Shown: positions 44,887 through 55,288 of the stretch, in pieces | Position numbering within the stretch: the first letter of the stretch is position 1 | How the letters are laid out: the number at the start of each line of letters is the position of its first letter | NCBI RefSeq assembly: GCF_000831385.1 | Contig: NZ_AP014548.1 | Span: 2,223,779-2,287,778 of the forward strand | Direction: 5' to 3' | Length of the DNA stretch: 64,000 nt | Source: Nonlabens marinus S1-08 | GTDB taxonomy: Bacteria > Bacteroidota > Bacteroidia > Flavobacteriales > Flavobacteriaceae | Position numbers and translations under genes: made by a program | The notes under the pieces: model-generated | What the model was told of the DNA's origin: nothing | Seen by the model: only the letters and a program-made list of their open reading frames with translations | The model's database searches: none

Positions 44887-46443
44887 CTATATCCCACTCA
44901 CCGCAGCCTCCGCACATCGTTCTCCATCCATCGCAGCACTCACAATACCACCCGCATAACCACCACCTTCACCACAAGGGAATAAATTACTGATTTGTGG
45001 ATGTTCTAGAGTATCGTTTCTTGGAATCTTCACGGGTGATGAGGTTCTAGACTCTACACCTACAATGTTGGCTTCATTAGTATTATAACCATGCATTTTA
45101 TCTCCAAAGGCTTGAAATCCTTTACGCAATCGACTGCCTAAATGTTTAGGCAGCAAACTGTGTAATGGTGCACTCAATAAACCTGGCTGATAGGAGCATT
45201 CATTTAAACTACTTGATAATTTCCCCTCAACAAAATCAGTCAATCGTTGTGCTGGTGCGGTTTGCGATCTTCCGCCAGCAGTGTAGGAAATACGTTCTAG
45301 GCTTTTTTGAAATTCCAGTCCAGCAAGAGCACCGTATTGAGCAAACGATCTCAAATCTTCTTCGGCATTGATTTCTACCACAATACCGCTGTTGGCAAAC
45401 TTGTTATTTCGTCTTGATGGTGACATACCATTAACAACGACCTCTCCATCTTCAGTAGCTGCAGGGACTATAAACCCGCCTGGGCACATACAAAATGAAT
45501 ATACACCACGTCCTTTTACTTGTTGAACAAGACTGTATGATGCTGCTGGCAGCAGGTCAGGACGTTCCATACCACAATTGTACTGTATGGAGTCAATAAT
45601 GTGCTGTGGATGCTCGACACGCACGCCCATGGCAAATGATTTGGCCTCTATCTCAATTTTCTTTTTGTCCAGTAAATGAAAGATATCTCTAGCACTATGA
45701 CCAGTAGCAAGGATGACGCGCTCCACGGCCATTTCGTGCCCGTTATCTAGAATGATGGCTCTTATTTTTTGATCTTTTATTTCAAAGTCGGTCACCTTAG
45801 TCTCAAAATGAATCTCACCACCGTAATTCAAAATGGTTTCCCGTATGCGTTGTATGATTTTAGGTAATTTGTTCGTGCCTATATGCGGATGCGCGTCTAC
45901 TAGAATTTCGTGGGTTGCACCGTGAAAAACTAAGTTTTCGAAAATGCGACGCACGTCACCTCGTTTCAAACTACGCGTGTAGAGTTTCCCGTCGCTATAG
46001 GTTCCTGCACCACCCTCACCAAAGCAATAGTTGGAATCAGCATTCACCACATGATCTTGATTGATGGCTTTGATGTCGCGACGGCGTTTTTGCACGTCTT
46101 TGCCTCGTTCTAAAACTATAGGTTTGTAGCCCAGCTCAATGCAACGCAAGGCAGCATACATACCTGCAGGTCCAAAACCTATGATGTGGATTTCCTTAGC
46201 ACTAGAAACATCTTGATAATCAAAATGATATTCAGATTCCTTCGGGAGCTCTTCGTTGATATAAACAGCAAGCTTGTAATTGAATACGACAACCTTTTTA
46301 CGCGCATCTATAGATTTGCGTAATACTACCACGCCATTGATTTTTGAGGCATCCTCAACTAGAAAGGCCGCAGCTCTTTTAGTCAAATTGGGATCCTGTT
46401 CTTCCTCAGGTAGACTTACGCGCAGCTGTATCTCTTTGATCAT
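44887..46443 (-). CDS. FAD-dependent dehydrogenase (NAD(P)/FAD oxidoreductase)
   Basis: 518 residues. FAD-binding motif IIGFGPAGMYAALRCIELG at about 87-105, followed by VLERGKDVQKRRRDI and NYCFGEGGAGTYSDGKLYT. C-terminal NLFPCGEGGGYAGGIVSAAM closes the FAD site. This is the uncharacterised FAD-dependent protein family also known from Bacteroidota and Firmicutes; substrate unknown. Confidence 0.85.
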   Translation of the reverse strand: MIKEIQLRVSLPEEEQDPNLTKRAAAFLVEDASKINGVVVLRKSIDARKKVVVFNYKLAVYINEELPKESEYHFDYQDVSSAKEIHIIGFGPAGMYAALRCIELGYKPIVLERGKDVQKRRRDIKAINQDHVVNADSNYCFGEGGAGTYSDGKLYTRSLKRGDVRRIFENLVFHGATHEILVDAHPHIGTNKLPKIIQRIRETILNYGGEIHFETKVTDFEIKDQKIRAIILDNGHEMAVERVILATGHSARDIFHLLDKKKIEIEAKSFAMGVRVEHPQHIIDSIQYNCGMERPDLLPAASYSLVQQVKGRGVYSFCMCPGGFIVPAATEDGEVVVNGMSPSRRNNKFANSGIVVEINAEEDLRSFAQYGALAGLEFQKSLERISYTAGGRSQTAPAQRLTDFVEGKLSSSLNECSYQPGLLSAPLHSLLPKHLGSRLRKGFQAFGDKMHGYNTNEANIVGVESRTSSPVKIPRNDTLEHPQISNLFPCGEGGGYAGGIVSAAMDGERCAEAAVSGI

Positions 46444-46526
46444 GTCGCAAATTTATGGATTTGTAAGCAGATACTGCGGGCAATTGATATAGTAGAATTC
46501 AATGCTTTGCACTAATTTTAGAGCCT

Positions 46527-47672
46527 ATGAAAAATACATATTTCTTTCTACTGGTTATTATTGTTCAATTTACAAACGCACAAGACTATTATTTTCCAGA
46601 GCGCAATGAAAGCTGGCAACCTATCTCTCCTGTTGAGGCTTCTATAGACTCCAATAAACTGGATGCGGTTATCGCTTTCGCGAAAGCGAACGAATATTCA
46701 GGTTCAAGGGATTTAAGAATTGCCATCCTAGAAGGATTTAAAAGCGAGCCGTTCCACGAGATACAAGGTCCTACCAAAAAACGCGGCGGGCCGGCGGGAA
46801 TGATTCTTAAAAATGGAAAATTAGTGACTCAATGGGGCGACACGAAGCGGGTGGATATGACTTTTTCTGTGACAAAAAGCTTTCTGTCCACGGTTGCGGG
46901 ACTGGCAGTAGATCAAGGATTGATAGCCAATGTTGATGATAAAGTGCAGTCCTATGTTTGGGACGATACATTTGCAGGCAGGCACAATTCTCAAATTACC
47001 TGGAGCCAATTGCTACAGCAAAACAGTGCCTGGCAAGGAACGCTTTTTGGCGGGCAAGATTGGGCAGATCGACCACCACGAGAAGGAGGTATTGATGACT
47101 GGAAATACGCGAAGCCCGCAACTCCAGGTACGGTTATGGAATATAACGATGTGCGTGTGAATGTGCTAGCTTACAGTTTACTACAGGTGTGGCGTCAACC
47201 TTTACCTCAAGTGTTAAAAGAGCATGTAATGGATCGAATAGGCGCTTCTACTACCTGGCGCTGGTACGGCTATAAAGATGCTTGGGTAGATGTGGACGGG
47301 CTGCAAATGAAAAGCGTCACTGGCGGTGGACACAGCGGTGCTGGTATGTTCATAAATACTGAGGACATGGCTCGCTTTGGCATGCTGTTTTTGAAGAATG
47401 GAAAGTGGAATGATCAGCAATTGATATCATCTGAATGGATCGATGCTGCTATCACACCTTCACAACCAAATGTGAATTACGGATTCATGTGGTGGCTAAA
47501 TCAAAAAGGTCCTAGACACTGGAATGGTGTAGGAGAGGACGTATTTTATGCAGCTGGTTTTGGTGGTAACTTTATCGTAGTGGATCGTAAAAATGACCTT
47601 GTAGTGGTTACTCGATGGTTGGAGCCTAGTAAGATTGGTGTGTTTATGAAGAATCTTATAGATGCTTTTTAG
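46527..47672 (+). CDS. Exported serine hydrolase (beta-lactamase-like)
   Basis: 381 residues with a signal peptide (FFLLVIIVQFTNAQ). SxxK motif is FSVTKSFLS at about 112-120, EYNDVRVN follows as the YxN-like element, and GGHSGAGMF stands for the KTG/HxG box. CubicO/class C-like family; could be an esterase or D-amino-acid amidase. The palindrome encodes AVIAFAKANEYSG at 46673-46688. A decayed relative is at 834. Confidence 0.85.
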   Translation: MKNTYFFLLVIIVQFTNAQDYYFPERNESWQPISPVEASIDSNKLDAVIAFAKANEYSGSRDLRIAILEGFKSEPFHEIQGPTKKRGGPAGMILKNGKLVTQWGDTKRVDMTFSVTKSFLSTVAGLAVDQGLIANVDDKVQSYVWDDTFAGRHNSQITWSQLLQQNSAWQGTLFGGQDWADRPPREGGIDDWKYAKPATPGTVMEYNDVRVNVLAYSLLQVWRQPLPQVLKEHVMDRIGASTTWRWYGYKDAWVDVDGLQMKSVTGGGHSGAGMFINTEDMARFGMLFLKNGKWNDQQLISSEWIDAAITPSQPNVNYGFMWWLNQKGPRHWNGVGEDVFYAAGFGGNFIVVDRKNDLVVVTRWLEPSKIGVFMKNLIDAF

Positions 47673-47718
47673 ATTAATTTCAAAAGAAATATTACACTTA
47701 TATCATTAATACCTCATA

Positions 47719-48642
47719 TTACTTAGAATAGCCATATAAAAACTCCAGTCCTTCATAAATGGATTCTGGTAATACCGACGTATGATCTTCATCAGGGTAT
47801 TTGACGAACTTAAAATGATCTACAGGAAGCCCTTTAGTAAGTAAGTACTCATTAAGTTTATCGGTCCAGGTTGTAATTAGTAAGCCTTCAGAACTTCCAT
47901 AACATAGGAAAAGTTTCTTTTTAGATACTTCATTTGAAAAGTTACGGTATAAGCTTTCGTAATAATTATCATCTTTAATCCACCATAAAGATGGAGAAAT
48001 GCTGATATAATTATCAAAAGTAGGTTGAGCTGATGAAAGGTTATGAATACCAAAGAGTCCGCCCAGGGAATGCCCTAAAATGCTTCGGTCTTTGATGTCT
48101 GTGTTATAAGTACCATCAATGAAAGGAAAAAGTATATTAGTCAAAAAGCTTGTAAAAAGTTCAGAGCTTCCAGAATTACCTCTTGTGATTTCAAAAAATT
48201 TTGGTTGACTAAAAATTACCATGGGAAAACCTAATTTTTCCATTTCGAATGGAGTAGGCGTATAATCCCTAGTGCGCTGTTTGTTAAATTCATATTCATT
48301 CCCAGTGGTGGAAATTCCTACCAAAATAGCGGCCCGCACTTTTCTTGAACCTTGTAGTAAAGTGAATGCGCCTACCACGCTATCTTCCAGCCACCAAGCA
48401 TCTAAATAATAGAGAACGGGATAATCGATTGAATCTTGATAAGTTATAGGTAGTTGAACTTTAATTAAGTAATTCTTCCCTTGCTCTGAGCTTAACAGAT
48501 GTTCTTGTGATAAATCAGGACTCTTGACCTGTTGTCCAACAACAGTCGCCATGAATGAAAAAACTGTAAAAAGTGCGGTACCAATATACCTTTCCAACTG
48601 AAAATATTTTGAATGGTTATTTAAAAAAAAGTGTGTACTCAA
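47719..48642 (-). CDS. Exported alpha/beta hydrolase (esterase, IroE-like)
   Basis: 307 residues with an N-terminal hydrophobic region (IGTALFTVFSFMATVVGQQ). Nucleophile elbow ILGHSLGGLFGIH, with SPSLWWIKDDNYYESLY and a C-terminal DEDHTSVLPE carrying the likely acid/His. Putative esterase family (PF00756), including siderophore esterases. Substrate unknown; no siderophore genes are nearby. Confidence 0.85.
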   Translation of the reverse strand: MSTHFFLNNHSKYFQLERYIGTALFTVFSFMATVVGQQVKSPDLSQEHLLSSEQGKNYLIKVQLPITYQDSIDYPVLYYLDAWWLEDSVVGAFTLLQGSRKVRAAILVGISTTGNEYEFNKQRTRDYTPTPFEMEKLGFPMVIFSQPKFFEITRGNSGSSELFTSFLTNILFPFIDGTYNTDIKDRSILGHSLGGLFGIHNLSSAQPTFDNYISISPSLWWIKDDNYYESLYRNFSNEVSKKKLFLCYGSSEGLLITTWTDKLNEYLLTKGLPVDHFKFVKYPDEDHTSVLPESIYEGLEFLYGYSK

Positions 48643-48884
48643 AAATAAACAGACTTTGTTTCATTAAAAAGTTGCTAGTTAGCTAAAGGTTCATTTTTAA
48701 AATGAGGTTCTAGCAATTTAATTAAAGTGAATTAAATGCACTCCTAGCGTAATAACCAAAAACACCATCAATCAGTTTAACAATTCAACCGCATACTTTG
48801 CTTAAGGCTTTCAAAACCTAGAAGTTTAGATGAATGGGACATTACTTTTGAGATTTATAATTCACTAAATACTGCGATGAAACA

Positions 48885-48910
48885 TTGCCCGATCCTTATA
48901 GATCGGGCAA
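48885..48910 (-). terminator. Terminator of katG
   Basis: Stem TTGCCCGATC / GATCGGGCAA with a 6-base loop, 26 bases past the katG stop codon. The T-run is short. The 250 bases before it up to the esterase gene hold no gene that I see. Confidence 0.75.
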
Positions 48911-48935
48911 TTGTAAAACTTTAATCTTTCACGAT

Positions 48936-51233
48936 TTAGTCGTCCTTAACGTCATACCGATCTGCCATCATGACCTTATCCCATGCCTTGACAAAGTCAT
49001 GTACAAATCTTTCCTGACCATCATCAGCGGCATAGACCTCAGCAATATTCCGTAATTGTGAATTTGAACCAAAAATAAGGTCGCAACGGGTAGCGGTATA
49101 TTTTGCTTCTCCATTTTCTCTATTTTTTATATCAAACAATAGTTTACTAGAACTTTTCGGTACCCATTCATAATCCATACTTGTGAGCACTTGAAAGAAG
49201 TCATTGGTCAATTGGCCTGGACGTTCAGTAAATACTCCATGTTTAGAGTGATCAAAATTTTGATCTAAAACTCTCAGTCCGCCAGTAAGCACTGTCCATT
49301 CAGGAGCGCTCAAATTCAGTAATTGAGCCTTGTCAAGGAATATTCTTTCTGTAGACACTCGGTAACCTACTTTGTCATTGTGATAATTCCTAAATCCATC
49401 GGACACCGGTTTTAACCAGTCAAAGCTTTCCACATCTGTCAATTCTTGAGTGGTGTCCATACGTCCTGGGGTAAATGGTACTTGCACGTGCGTACCTGCA
49501 TCATTCGCCGCTTTTTCAATGGCAGTACAACCTCCTAAAACTATTAGATCAGCTAGGGAAATTTGCTTATCTCCAGACTGATTACTATTGAATTTACTTT
49601 GAATTTCTTTTAATGTGTCTAGTACCTGATTCAACTCCGTTGGGCGGTTCATTTCCCAATTATTTTGTGGTTCTAATGCTATTCTTGCTCCGTTAGCTCC
49701 ACCACGTTTATCTGAATGGCGGTAGACGGCAGCTGATGACCATGCGGCAGAAACCAAGGCAGAAACGCTCAAATCACTAGCAAGAATTTGATTTTTCAAA
49801 TCTGCAATGTCTAAATCGGTTACTAGCTCATGATTGCAGGCAGGTACTGGATCTTGCCATAGTAAATCTTCTTGTGGTACTTCAGGACCTAAATAGCGGT
49901 CTTTAGGTCCCATGTCGCGATGTGTCAATTTAAACCACGCTTTCGCGAAAGCGTTTGTAAAATAATCAAAATCACTCATGAATTTTTCACACACTTTACG
50001 ATAAGCAGGATCTACTTTTAAAGCAATATCTGAAGTCATCATCATTAAATCATCCATCTTACCATCAATGTGAGCATCAGGTGTTTTAGGAGCATCTGGA
50101 TTGATGGGAGTCCATTGACCCGCACCTGCAGGGCTTTTCTTTTGTTCCCAATCAAACTTAAAAAGGTTGATGAGGTAGTCATTGTCCCAATTAGTTGGGT
50201 TTGGAGTCCAAGAACCTTCAATACCATTGGTACTGGTGTATTCTGCATTCCCTGTTCCTACTGGATTGTGCCATCCAAAGCCTTGAGCTTCTATAGAAGC
50301 AGCTTCAGGTGCAGCACCAATTTTATCAGCAGGTACAGCACCATGGCTTTTTCCAAAGGCATGTCCTCCAGCTATGAGTGCTACTGTTTCTTCATCATCC
50401 ATGGCCATACGCTTGAAAGATTCCCGAATGTTTCTAGCAGAGTCTACAGGATCCATGTTACCGCCTGGGCCTTCAGGATTCACATAAATTAAGTTGGAGT
50501 GTGTGGCTGCTAATGGATTTTCTAGATCATGATAATCTTCTTTAGGACCACCTACCCAACGCAGGTTTTCATTTACCATTTCTTCTGGATGTCCTAAATG
50601 GTTACCGCCTGTTGGGGATTCATCGTATGGCTTGCCATTCCAAAACTCTGGACCCCAATAGGTGCTACGATCTGGTTCCCAGGCATCACGGCGACCTCCA
50701 GCAAAACCAAAAGTTGGGAAGTTCATAATTTCTAAAGAACAGTTTCCAGTAAGAACGATAAGATCAGCCCAAGATAGAGCAGCACCATATTTTTTCTTTA
50801 TAGGCCATATCAAACGTCTGGATTTGTCAATATTACCATTATCCCACCAAGAGTTGATGGGCGCGAATCGTTGCATCCCTTGAGCTGCTCCTCCACGGCC
50901 GTCAGCGATACGATAGGTTCCTGCTGAGTGCCAAGCCATGCGAATCATTTGGGGACCATAATTTTTATAATCTGCAGGCCACCAGTCTTTGGAATCTATT
51001 AAAACCTCTTTTATATCTTGTTTTAATTGTTTGAAGTCTATGTTATTAAATGCAGTCTTGTAGTCTTCATCGCTTAAGGGGTTGGAAACGGGTTGCTCCT
51101 GATGTAGCAATTCAACTTGTAGGCGGTTAGGCCACCAGTCGTCCGTTCTAGGAGCTGTTCCTATGGCACCGCCTATTCGGGTGCCGCGAAATGGACATTT
51201 TTCTAAACCTTCTGGGTTTTCAATATTTTTCAT
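48936..51233 (-). CDS. katG: Catalase-peroxidase
   Basis: 765 residues from ATG 51233 ([15 protein letters not shown]); an upstream frame to 51272 adds 13 hydrophobic residues without family support. Heme-pocket [13 protein letters not shown] (Arg, Trp, distal His), [11 protein letters not shown], the Tyr of [12 protein letters not shown] for the Met-Tyr-Trp adduct, and the proximal His in [16 protein letters not shown] are all present, as is the degenerate C-terminal copy. Detoxifies hydrogen peroxide. No oxyR is adjacent. The palindrome at 49938-49953 encodes AFAKAW in the conserved [14 protein letters not shown] stretch. Confidence 0.95.
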   Translation of the reverse strand: MKNIENPEGLEKCPFRGTRIGGAIGTAPRTDDWWPNRLQVELLHQEQPVSNPLSDEDYKTAFNNIDFKQLKQDIKEVLIDSKDWWPADYKNYGPQMIRMAWHSAGTYRIADGRGGAAQGMQRFAPINSWWDNGNIDKSRRLIWPIKKKYGAALSWADLIVLTGNCSLEIMNFPTFGFAGGRRDAWEPDRSTYWGPEFWNGKPYDESPTGGNHLGHPEEMVNENLRWVGGPKEDYHDLENPLAATHSNLIYVNPEGPGGNMDPVDSARNIRESFKRMAMDDEETVALIAGGHAFGKSHGAVPADKIGAAPEAASIEAQGFGWHNPVGTGNAEYTSTNGIEGSWTPNPTNWDNDYLINLFKFDWEQKKSPAGAGQWTPINPDAPKTPDAHIDGKMDDLMMMTSDIALKVDPAYRKVCEKFMSDFDYFTNAFAKAWFKLTHRDMGPKDRYLGPEVPQEDLLWQDPVPACNHELVTDLDIADLKNQILASDLSVSALVSAAWSSAAVYRHSDKRGGANGARIALEPQNNWEMNRPTELNQVLDTLKEIQSKFNSNQSGDKQISLADLIVLGGCTAIEKAANDAGTHVQVPFTPGRMDTTQELTDVESFDWLKPVSDGFRNYHNDKVGYRVSTERIFLDKAQLLNLSAPEWTVLTGGLRVLDQNFDHSKHGVFTERPGQLTNDFFQVLTSMDYEWVPKSSSKLLFDIKNRENGEAKYTATRCDLIFGSNSQLRNIAEVYAADDGQERFVHDFVKAWDKVMMADRYDVKDD

Positions 51234-51551
51234 TAAAAGGGTTTTTGTAATTTTTAGAAGGATGGACAGCAAATGATTGCGTCGACCTAAAGATGTTATG
51301 CTACAATTTATTCCGCTTAGCTTTCATATAAAAGCTTTCTAGCATTATTGGGAATACTTTATAAGAATGGATCAACGATACAGATTTTCAAGTAATTGAT
51401 CTCTAGCTTAATTTTTTCAACTATTTGATGTGTATTTAGGAAATTCTGACACCTATAAATTTGTGACGAGTTCGCTTTCGCGAAAGCGAAATTCCTTGAA
51501 GTATTATTTTTAAAAGTGTCATTGAACGCTCCTAGATAAACTGGTTTTTTA

Positions 51552-52715
51552 TCAATCTTGAGAAAGGTTATTTTCATTGAACAACCACATATAGCTTTCT
51601 GGAAATTCACGACGCCAGAACCATTCGCTGTGTGCACCATCTGGAAGGATTACTCGCTTTATTTCGGGCTCACCAAAACCTGCTTTGTGTAAGGTTTTGA
51701 TCATATCGTCAATATTTTGCACTAACCCAGCACCTTCCTTAGCTCCTCCTAGAAGTACAATTCTCATGTCATTATTTTTTCCTGTCGTGCGCACGTGATC
51801 ATATACCCGATCAGAAAACCAGAAGGATGGAGAAAAAACACCTGCCTTGCTGAAAATATCTTGGCGTTCTATGGCGGCATAAAAAGAGATCAAACCACCC
51901 ATGGAGCTTCCCATAATCCCAGTATTCGTTCGGTCTGGTTTAGTCCTGAAATTAGAGTCAATATATGGTTTTAGCGTTTCTACTAAAAAGTTTACATAAG
52001 ATGCTCCCTCACCGCCACCATAATTAGAATTAACCCAAGGGGAATATTCATCTAATCTAGTACTGCCGCCATTATCAATGCCCACGACTATCACTCCTTG
52101 ATCTCCACCTTGAAACATCTTATTTAAAGACTCATCTATTTCCCACTCTTCAGAATAACTTGTAGCAGCATCGAATAAATTTTGACCGTCCTGCATATAT
52201 AAAACTGGGTATGATTTGTTGCTAGCGTCATAATCTGGCGGCAAGTACACCCAAATCCTCCTGCTGCGCTCCAGTTGTGGAATGTCAAAATCTTCGCTTA
52301 TTATCGTTACATTTTTAGGTGGATCCACTGCAGTAGTTCGAGCATCTTTCCAATTGGATATGTGTAGCTCTATCTGTTTAGGTTTTCCAGAATATGTAAA
52401 TTTTCGATTACCTAAATCCTGACCGTCTTTGTCTACTTCAACATTGCTCCAGCTGCCTTTAGTAAATTTAAAGTCGTGTTCTCCTAATGATGGATAAAAG
52501 GATAGGCTATAGAACCCATTTTCGTTTTCTTCTAGTCTATATTCATCACTATTTGGATTCCAATTATTAAAATCTCCCGCAACATAAATTTGATCTCCAG
52601 CAAGCATATCGCTACTACGAACTGTAACTTTCAAGGTGATCTGAGCAAAAATGCTTGAATAACTCAACAAGAGAATAGCGATAAGTGCGGTGTTGAGTTG
52701 AAACAACTGCTTCAT
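51552..52715 (-). CDS. Exported esterase with N-terminal CBM48-like domain
   Basis: 387 residues with a signal peptide (LIAILLLSYSSIFAQ). An N-terminal beta-sandwich (about 25-110: VYVAGDFNNWNPN, LGEHDFKFTKGSW) resembles glycogen-binding CBM48-type domains; the C-terminal hydrolase has IMGSSMGGLISFYAA and PDGAHSEWFWRREF. Esterase D/feruloyl-esterase family. The CBM hints at polysaccharide or glycogen-bound substrates; inference only. The 318-base gap to katG holds a palindrome copy (51473) and no gene. Confidence 0.85.
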   Translation of the reverse strand: MKQLFQLNTALIAILLLSYSSIFAQITLKVTVRSSDMLAGDQIYVAGDFNNWNPNSDEYRLEENENGFYSLSFYPSLGEHDFKFTKGSWSNVEVDKDGQDLGNRKFTYSGKPKQIELHISNWKDARTTAVDPPKNVTIISEDFDIPQLERSRRIWVYLPPDYDASNKSYPVLYMQDGQNLFDAATSYSEEWEIDESLNKMFQGGDQGVIVVGIDNGGSTRLDEYSPWVNSNYGGGEGASYVNFLVETLKPYIDSNFRTKPDRTNTGIMGSSMGGLISFYAAIERQDIFSKAGVFSPSFWFSDRVYDHVRTTGKNNDMRIVLLGGAKEGAGLVQNIDDMIKTLHKAGFGEPEIKRVILPDGAHSEWFWRREFPESYMWLFNENNLSQD

Positions 52716-53037
52716 TTTATTTTTTTTTTAATATAAGAAGATTATTGGTTTTCAGATTGCTACGAATATCGCTTTCGCGAAAGCGGAACTACCCCTAAAA
52801 CATCTGCTTTTTTAGATGATCACATGAAAATCGTGTCTGGCGAGGAAGTTCGCCATGCTAGATTTTTACCACCGAAATTAGTGTTAGTGAGACTTGTAGA
52901 TATGCCTTCATGATTTTTGAATCAGCATATAGAGCCACCTCGCTTAAAGTGTCTGAGTGATATCTAGAATTCATTAAGAACGTGTGTACAGTTGTACAAA
53001 AGAGTTTAAATTCAGTCAGGTTCATTACATTGAATTC

Positions 53038-53045
53038 TATCTTTG
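53038..53045 (+). promoter_or_regulatory. -7 element TATCTTTG of the radical SAM gene
   Basis: Exact TAnnTTTG 5 bases before the start codon at 53050, implying a short or absent leader. A clear -33 TTG is not seen. The gap 52716-53049 otherwise holds a palindrome copy at 52770 and no gene. Confidence 0.55.
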
Positions 53046-53049
53046 CAGG

Positions 53050-54924
53050 ATGCAGCAATCTAAGGTTCTTTTTATAACACCTCCTTTTACTCAGTTAAAT
53101 ACAGCCTATCCGGCGTCTGCTTATCTCAAAGGTTTTCTTGAAGGACATGATATATCTTTTTCTCATTGTGATTTAAGTATCGAGTTATTCACCTCAGTTT
53201 TCTCTGGTAATTTTCTTCGCTCCATTTTCAAAGAAGCAACAGATTTGGGTAATAATTTTTATCCAAATGTTAGTGCAATGAAAGAGCTTTATATATCAAG
53301 GGTTGATATCGTTATAGGCTTTCTTCAAAAGCAGGATATTACAACTGCAAATAAAATATTAGAAACTGATTTTTTACCCTTGGGCCACCGATTAATAAAC
53401 GTGAGCACTCAAATTAAATGGGAAGCTGGGGAACTAGGAATTATTGATAAAGCAAAGCATTATGGAACCCTATTTATAGAAGAAATAGGTGATTTTATTC
53501 AGGCGAATGTCGATGAGTTTTTCGCATTCACTAAATATGCGGAGCAAATCGCTACTGCAGCAAGTAGCTTTGATCAATTGGATGAATTAATGAGGTATCA
53601 ACCTACACTCATTGAGGATGAAATGATGAATATCCTAGAAGAGAAACTTCAAGAGCACACTCCAGATTTAGTTTGCTTTACGATTCCTTTTCCTGGAAAT
53701 CTGTTTGCCGCCTTACGTTGTTCTCAGTTTATAAAACAGTTTTTTCCAGGTATTCCAATTGCATTTGGTGGTGGGTATTGTAATACAGAATTACGTTCGC
53801 TTACGGACTCCAGAATTTTCAAATTCATTGACTTTATTTCATTGGACGATGGAGAAGGGCCATTACTAAAAATAGTCAAGTATTTAGAAGATGTGATTGA
53901 TATTGATGAACTTGAAAGAACCTTTGTTCTAGAAAACGGTCAAGTGGTTTACAAGAATAAAATTCCAAATACCATTTTTCATCATAGAAACCTGCCCGCT
54001 CCAGATTATTCCGGATTACCATTTGATAAATATGTTTCATTCTTAGATGTGGTCAACCCAATGCATCGCATGTGGACGGATGCTAGATGGAATAAATTGA
54101 CTATTTCTCACGGTTGTTATTGGAAACAATGCTCATTTTGTGATGTGAGTTTAGATTATATAGGTAATTATCAAAACACAACAGCTGAAGCTTTAGTAGA
54201 TAAAATTGAGAAAATAATTGAGGATACAGGCATAAATGGTTTTCACTTTGTTGATGAAGCTGCTCCGCCTAAAATGTTGAGAGCCTTATCAAATCAACTG
54301 ATAGAAAGAAATGTAAACATCACCTGGTGGACAAACATTCGATTTGAAAAAACATTTGATTTTGAATTATGTCAATTAATGCAAAAATCAGGTTGTATAG
54401 CCGTTACCGGCGGACTGGAAGTAGCTTCAGATAGATTGTTGGCTAAGATGAAAAAAGGAGTTGATATAGCACAAGTGGCAAGAGTCACTCATAACTTTTC
54501 TGAAAATAATATCATGGTTCATGCCTACCTGATGTACGGGTTTCCAATGCAAACCGAGCAGGAAACTATAGATTCCTTAGAAGTTGTGAAGCAATTATTT
54601 GAGAGGAACTGTATTCAGTCTGCATTTTGGCATCAATTCACAACAACGGTTCACAGTCCAATAGGCAAGGACCCTCAGGAATTTGGTATAGAAATAACAG
54701 GACCTGTTTTTGAAGGCTTTGCTCAAAACGATTTATACCATATCGATGCCCAAGGAGCTGATCACCCTAAATTCACTAAGGGTTTAAACTTTGCATTAAA
54801 TAATTATTTAAATGGACTGGGATTTAAAGAGAGCTTACAAAATTGGTTTGACTTTCCTGTTCCTAAAACCAGTCACCCAAAAGATCTTATCGAAAGTGTT
54901 TTATCCCAAGTTGGAGCTAACTAA
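53050..54924 (+). CDS. B12-binding radical SAM protein
   Basis: 624 residues from ATG 53050 (MQQSKVLFITPPF); an upstream frame to 52984 would add 22 residues. N-terminal cobalamin-binding-like part and a radical SAM core with SHGCYWKQCSFCD, where the cysteines are spaced CX4CX2C. GGLEVASDRLLAKMKKGVD, LMYGFPMQTEQETIDSLEVV and HQFTTTVHSPIG follow. Family members catalyse methylations or ring formation in cofactors or natural products. The reaction is unknown; no neighbouring gene suggests it. Confidence 0.8.
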   Translation: MQQSKVLFITPPFTQLNTAYPASAYLKGFLEGHDISFSHCDLSIELFTSVFSGNFLRSIFKEATDLGNNFYPNVSAMKELYISRVDIVIGFLQKQDITTANKILETDFLPLGHRLINVSTQIKWEAGELGIIDKAKHYGTLFIEEIGDFIQANVDEFFAFTKYAEQIATAASSFDQLDELMRYQPTLIEDEMMNILEEKLQEHTPDLVCFTIPFPGNLFAALRCSQFIKQFFPGIPIAFGGGYCNTELRSLTDSRIFKFIDFISLDDGEGPLLKIVKYLEDVIDIDELERTFVLENGQVVYKNKIPNTIFHHRNLPAPDYSGLPFDKYVSFLDVVNPMHRMWTDARWNKLTISHGCYWKQCSFCDVSLDYIGNYQNTTAEALVDKIEKIIEDTGINGFHFVDEAAPPKMLRALSNQLIERNVNITWWTNIRFEKTFDFELCQLMQKSGCIAVTGGLEVASDRLLAKMKKGVDIAQVARVTHNFSENNIMVHAYLMYGFPMQTEQETIDSLEVVKQLFERNCIQSAFWHQFTTTVHSPIGKDPQEFGIEITGPVFEGFAQNDLYHIDAQGADHPKFTKGLNFALNNYLNGLGFKESLQNWFDFPVPKTSHPKDLIESVLSQVGAN

Positions 54925-55018
54925 ATGATTTTACGAAAGGAATCTTTCCCAAGGAAACAATGATTTTCATTTATTGCCCTTGTGTGCCGTTTTTCTTTTC
55001 GGCGATTGAGATGTAGAT

Positions 55019-55288
55019 ACTAGAGTAGATCGGGAGTCTTGAAATTTTGTGGTCCTTTTGATTGACGGATTGTTTTGGCAATGCACACGTTCGAATGGTT
55101 TAGAATACCAATCCTTAGATTCAAAATTTCATAGCGGAGAGCTACGGCCGCAGGCAATTGGCCTGGACGGTTTCGGTTACCGCAAGTTGCGGGATTAAGG
55201 ACGCGGATTTGTCGGCTTAGTTCAATTAATAATTGGTCTCTAAAATAAACATTTTCACCACACAACCCGTTATTTGCGGTGAACCGAT
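55019..55288. repeat. Truncated non-coding block and attC-like hairpin at the left end of the main cassette array
   Basis: 55019-55170 is the right part of the array block (AGATCGGGAGTCTTGAAATT to CCTGGACGG). Then a hairpin: TCGGTTACCGCAAGTTGCGG (after 55170) pairs with CCCGTTATTTGCGGTGAACC near 55267-55286, ending at the arm of the first cassette. The 94 bases from 54925 to 55018 hold nothing that I recognise. Confidence 0.75.

Noticed and set aside
51359..51640. Small - strand frame with SRNFAFAKANSSQ
   Set aside because: It overlaps the 3' end of the esterase gene and depends on a palindrome copy (51473); there is no start context and no homology-like motif.
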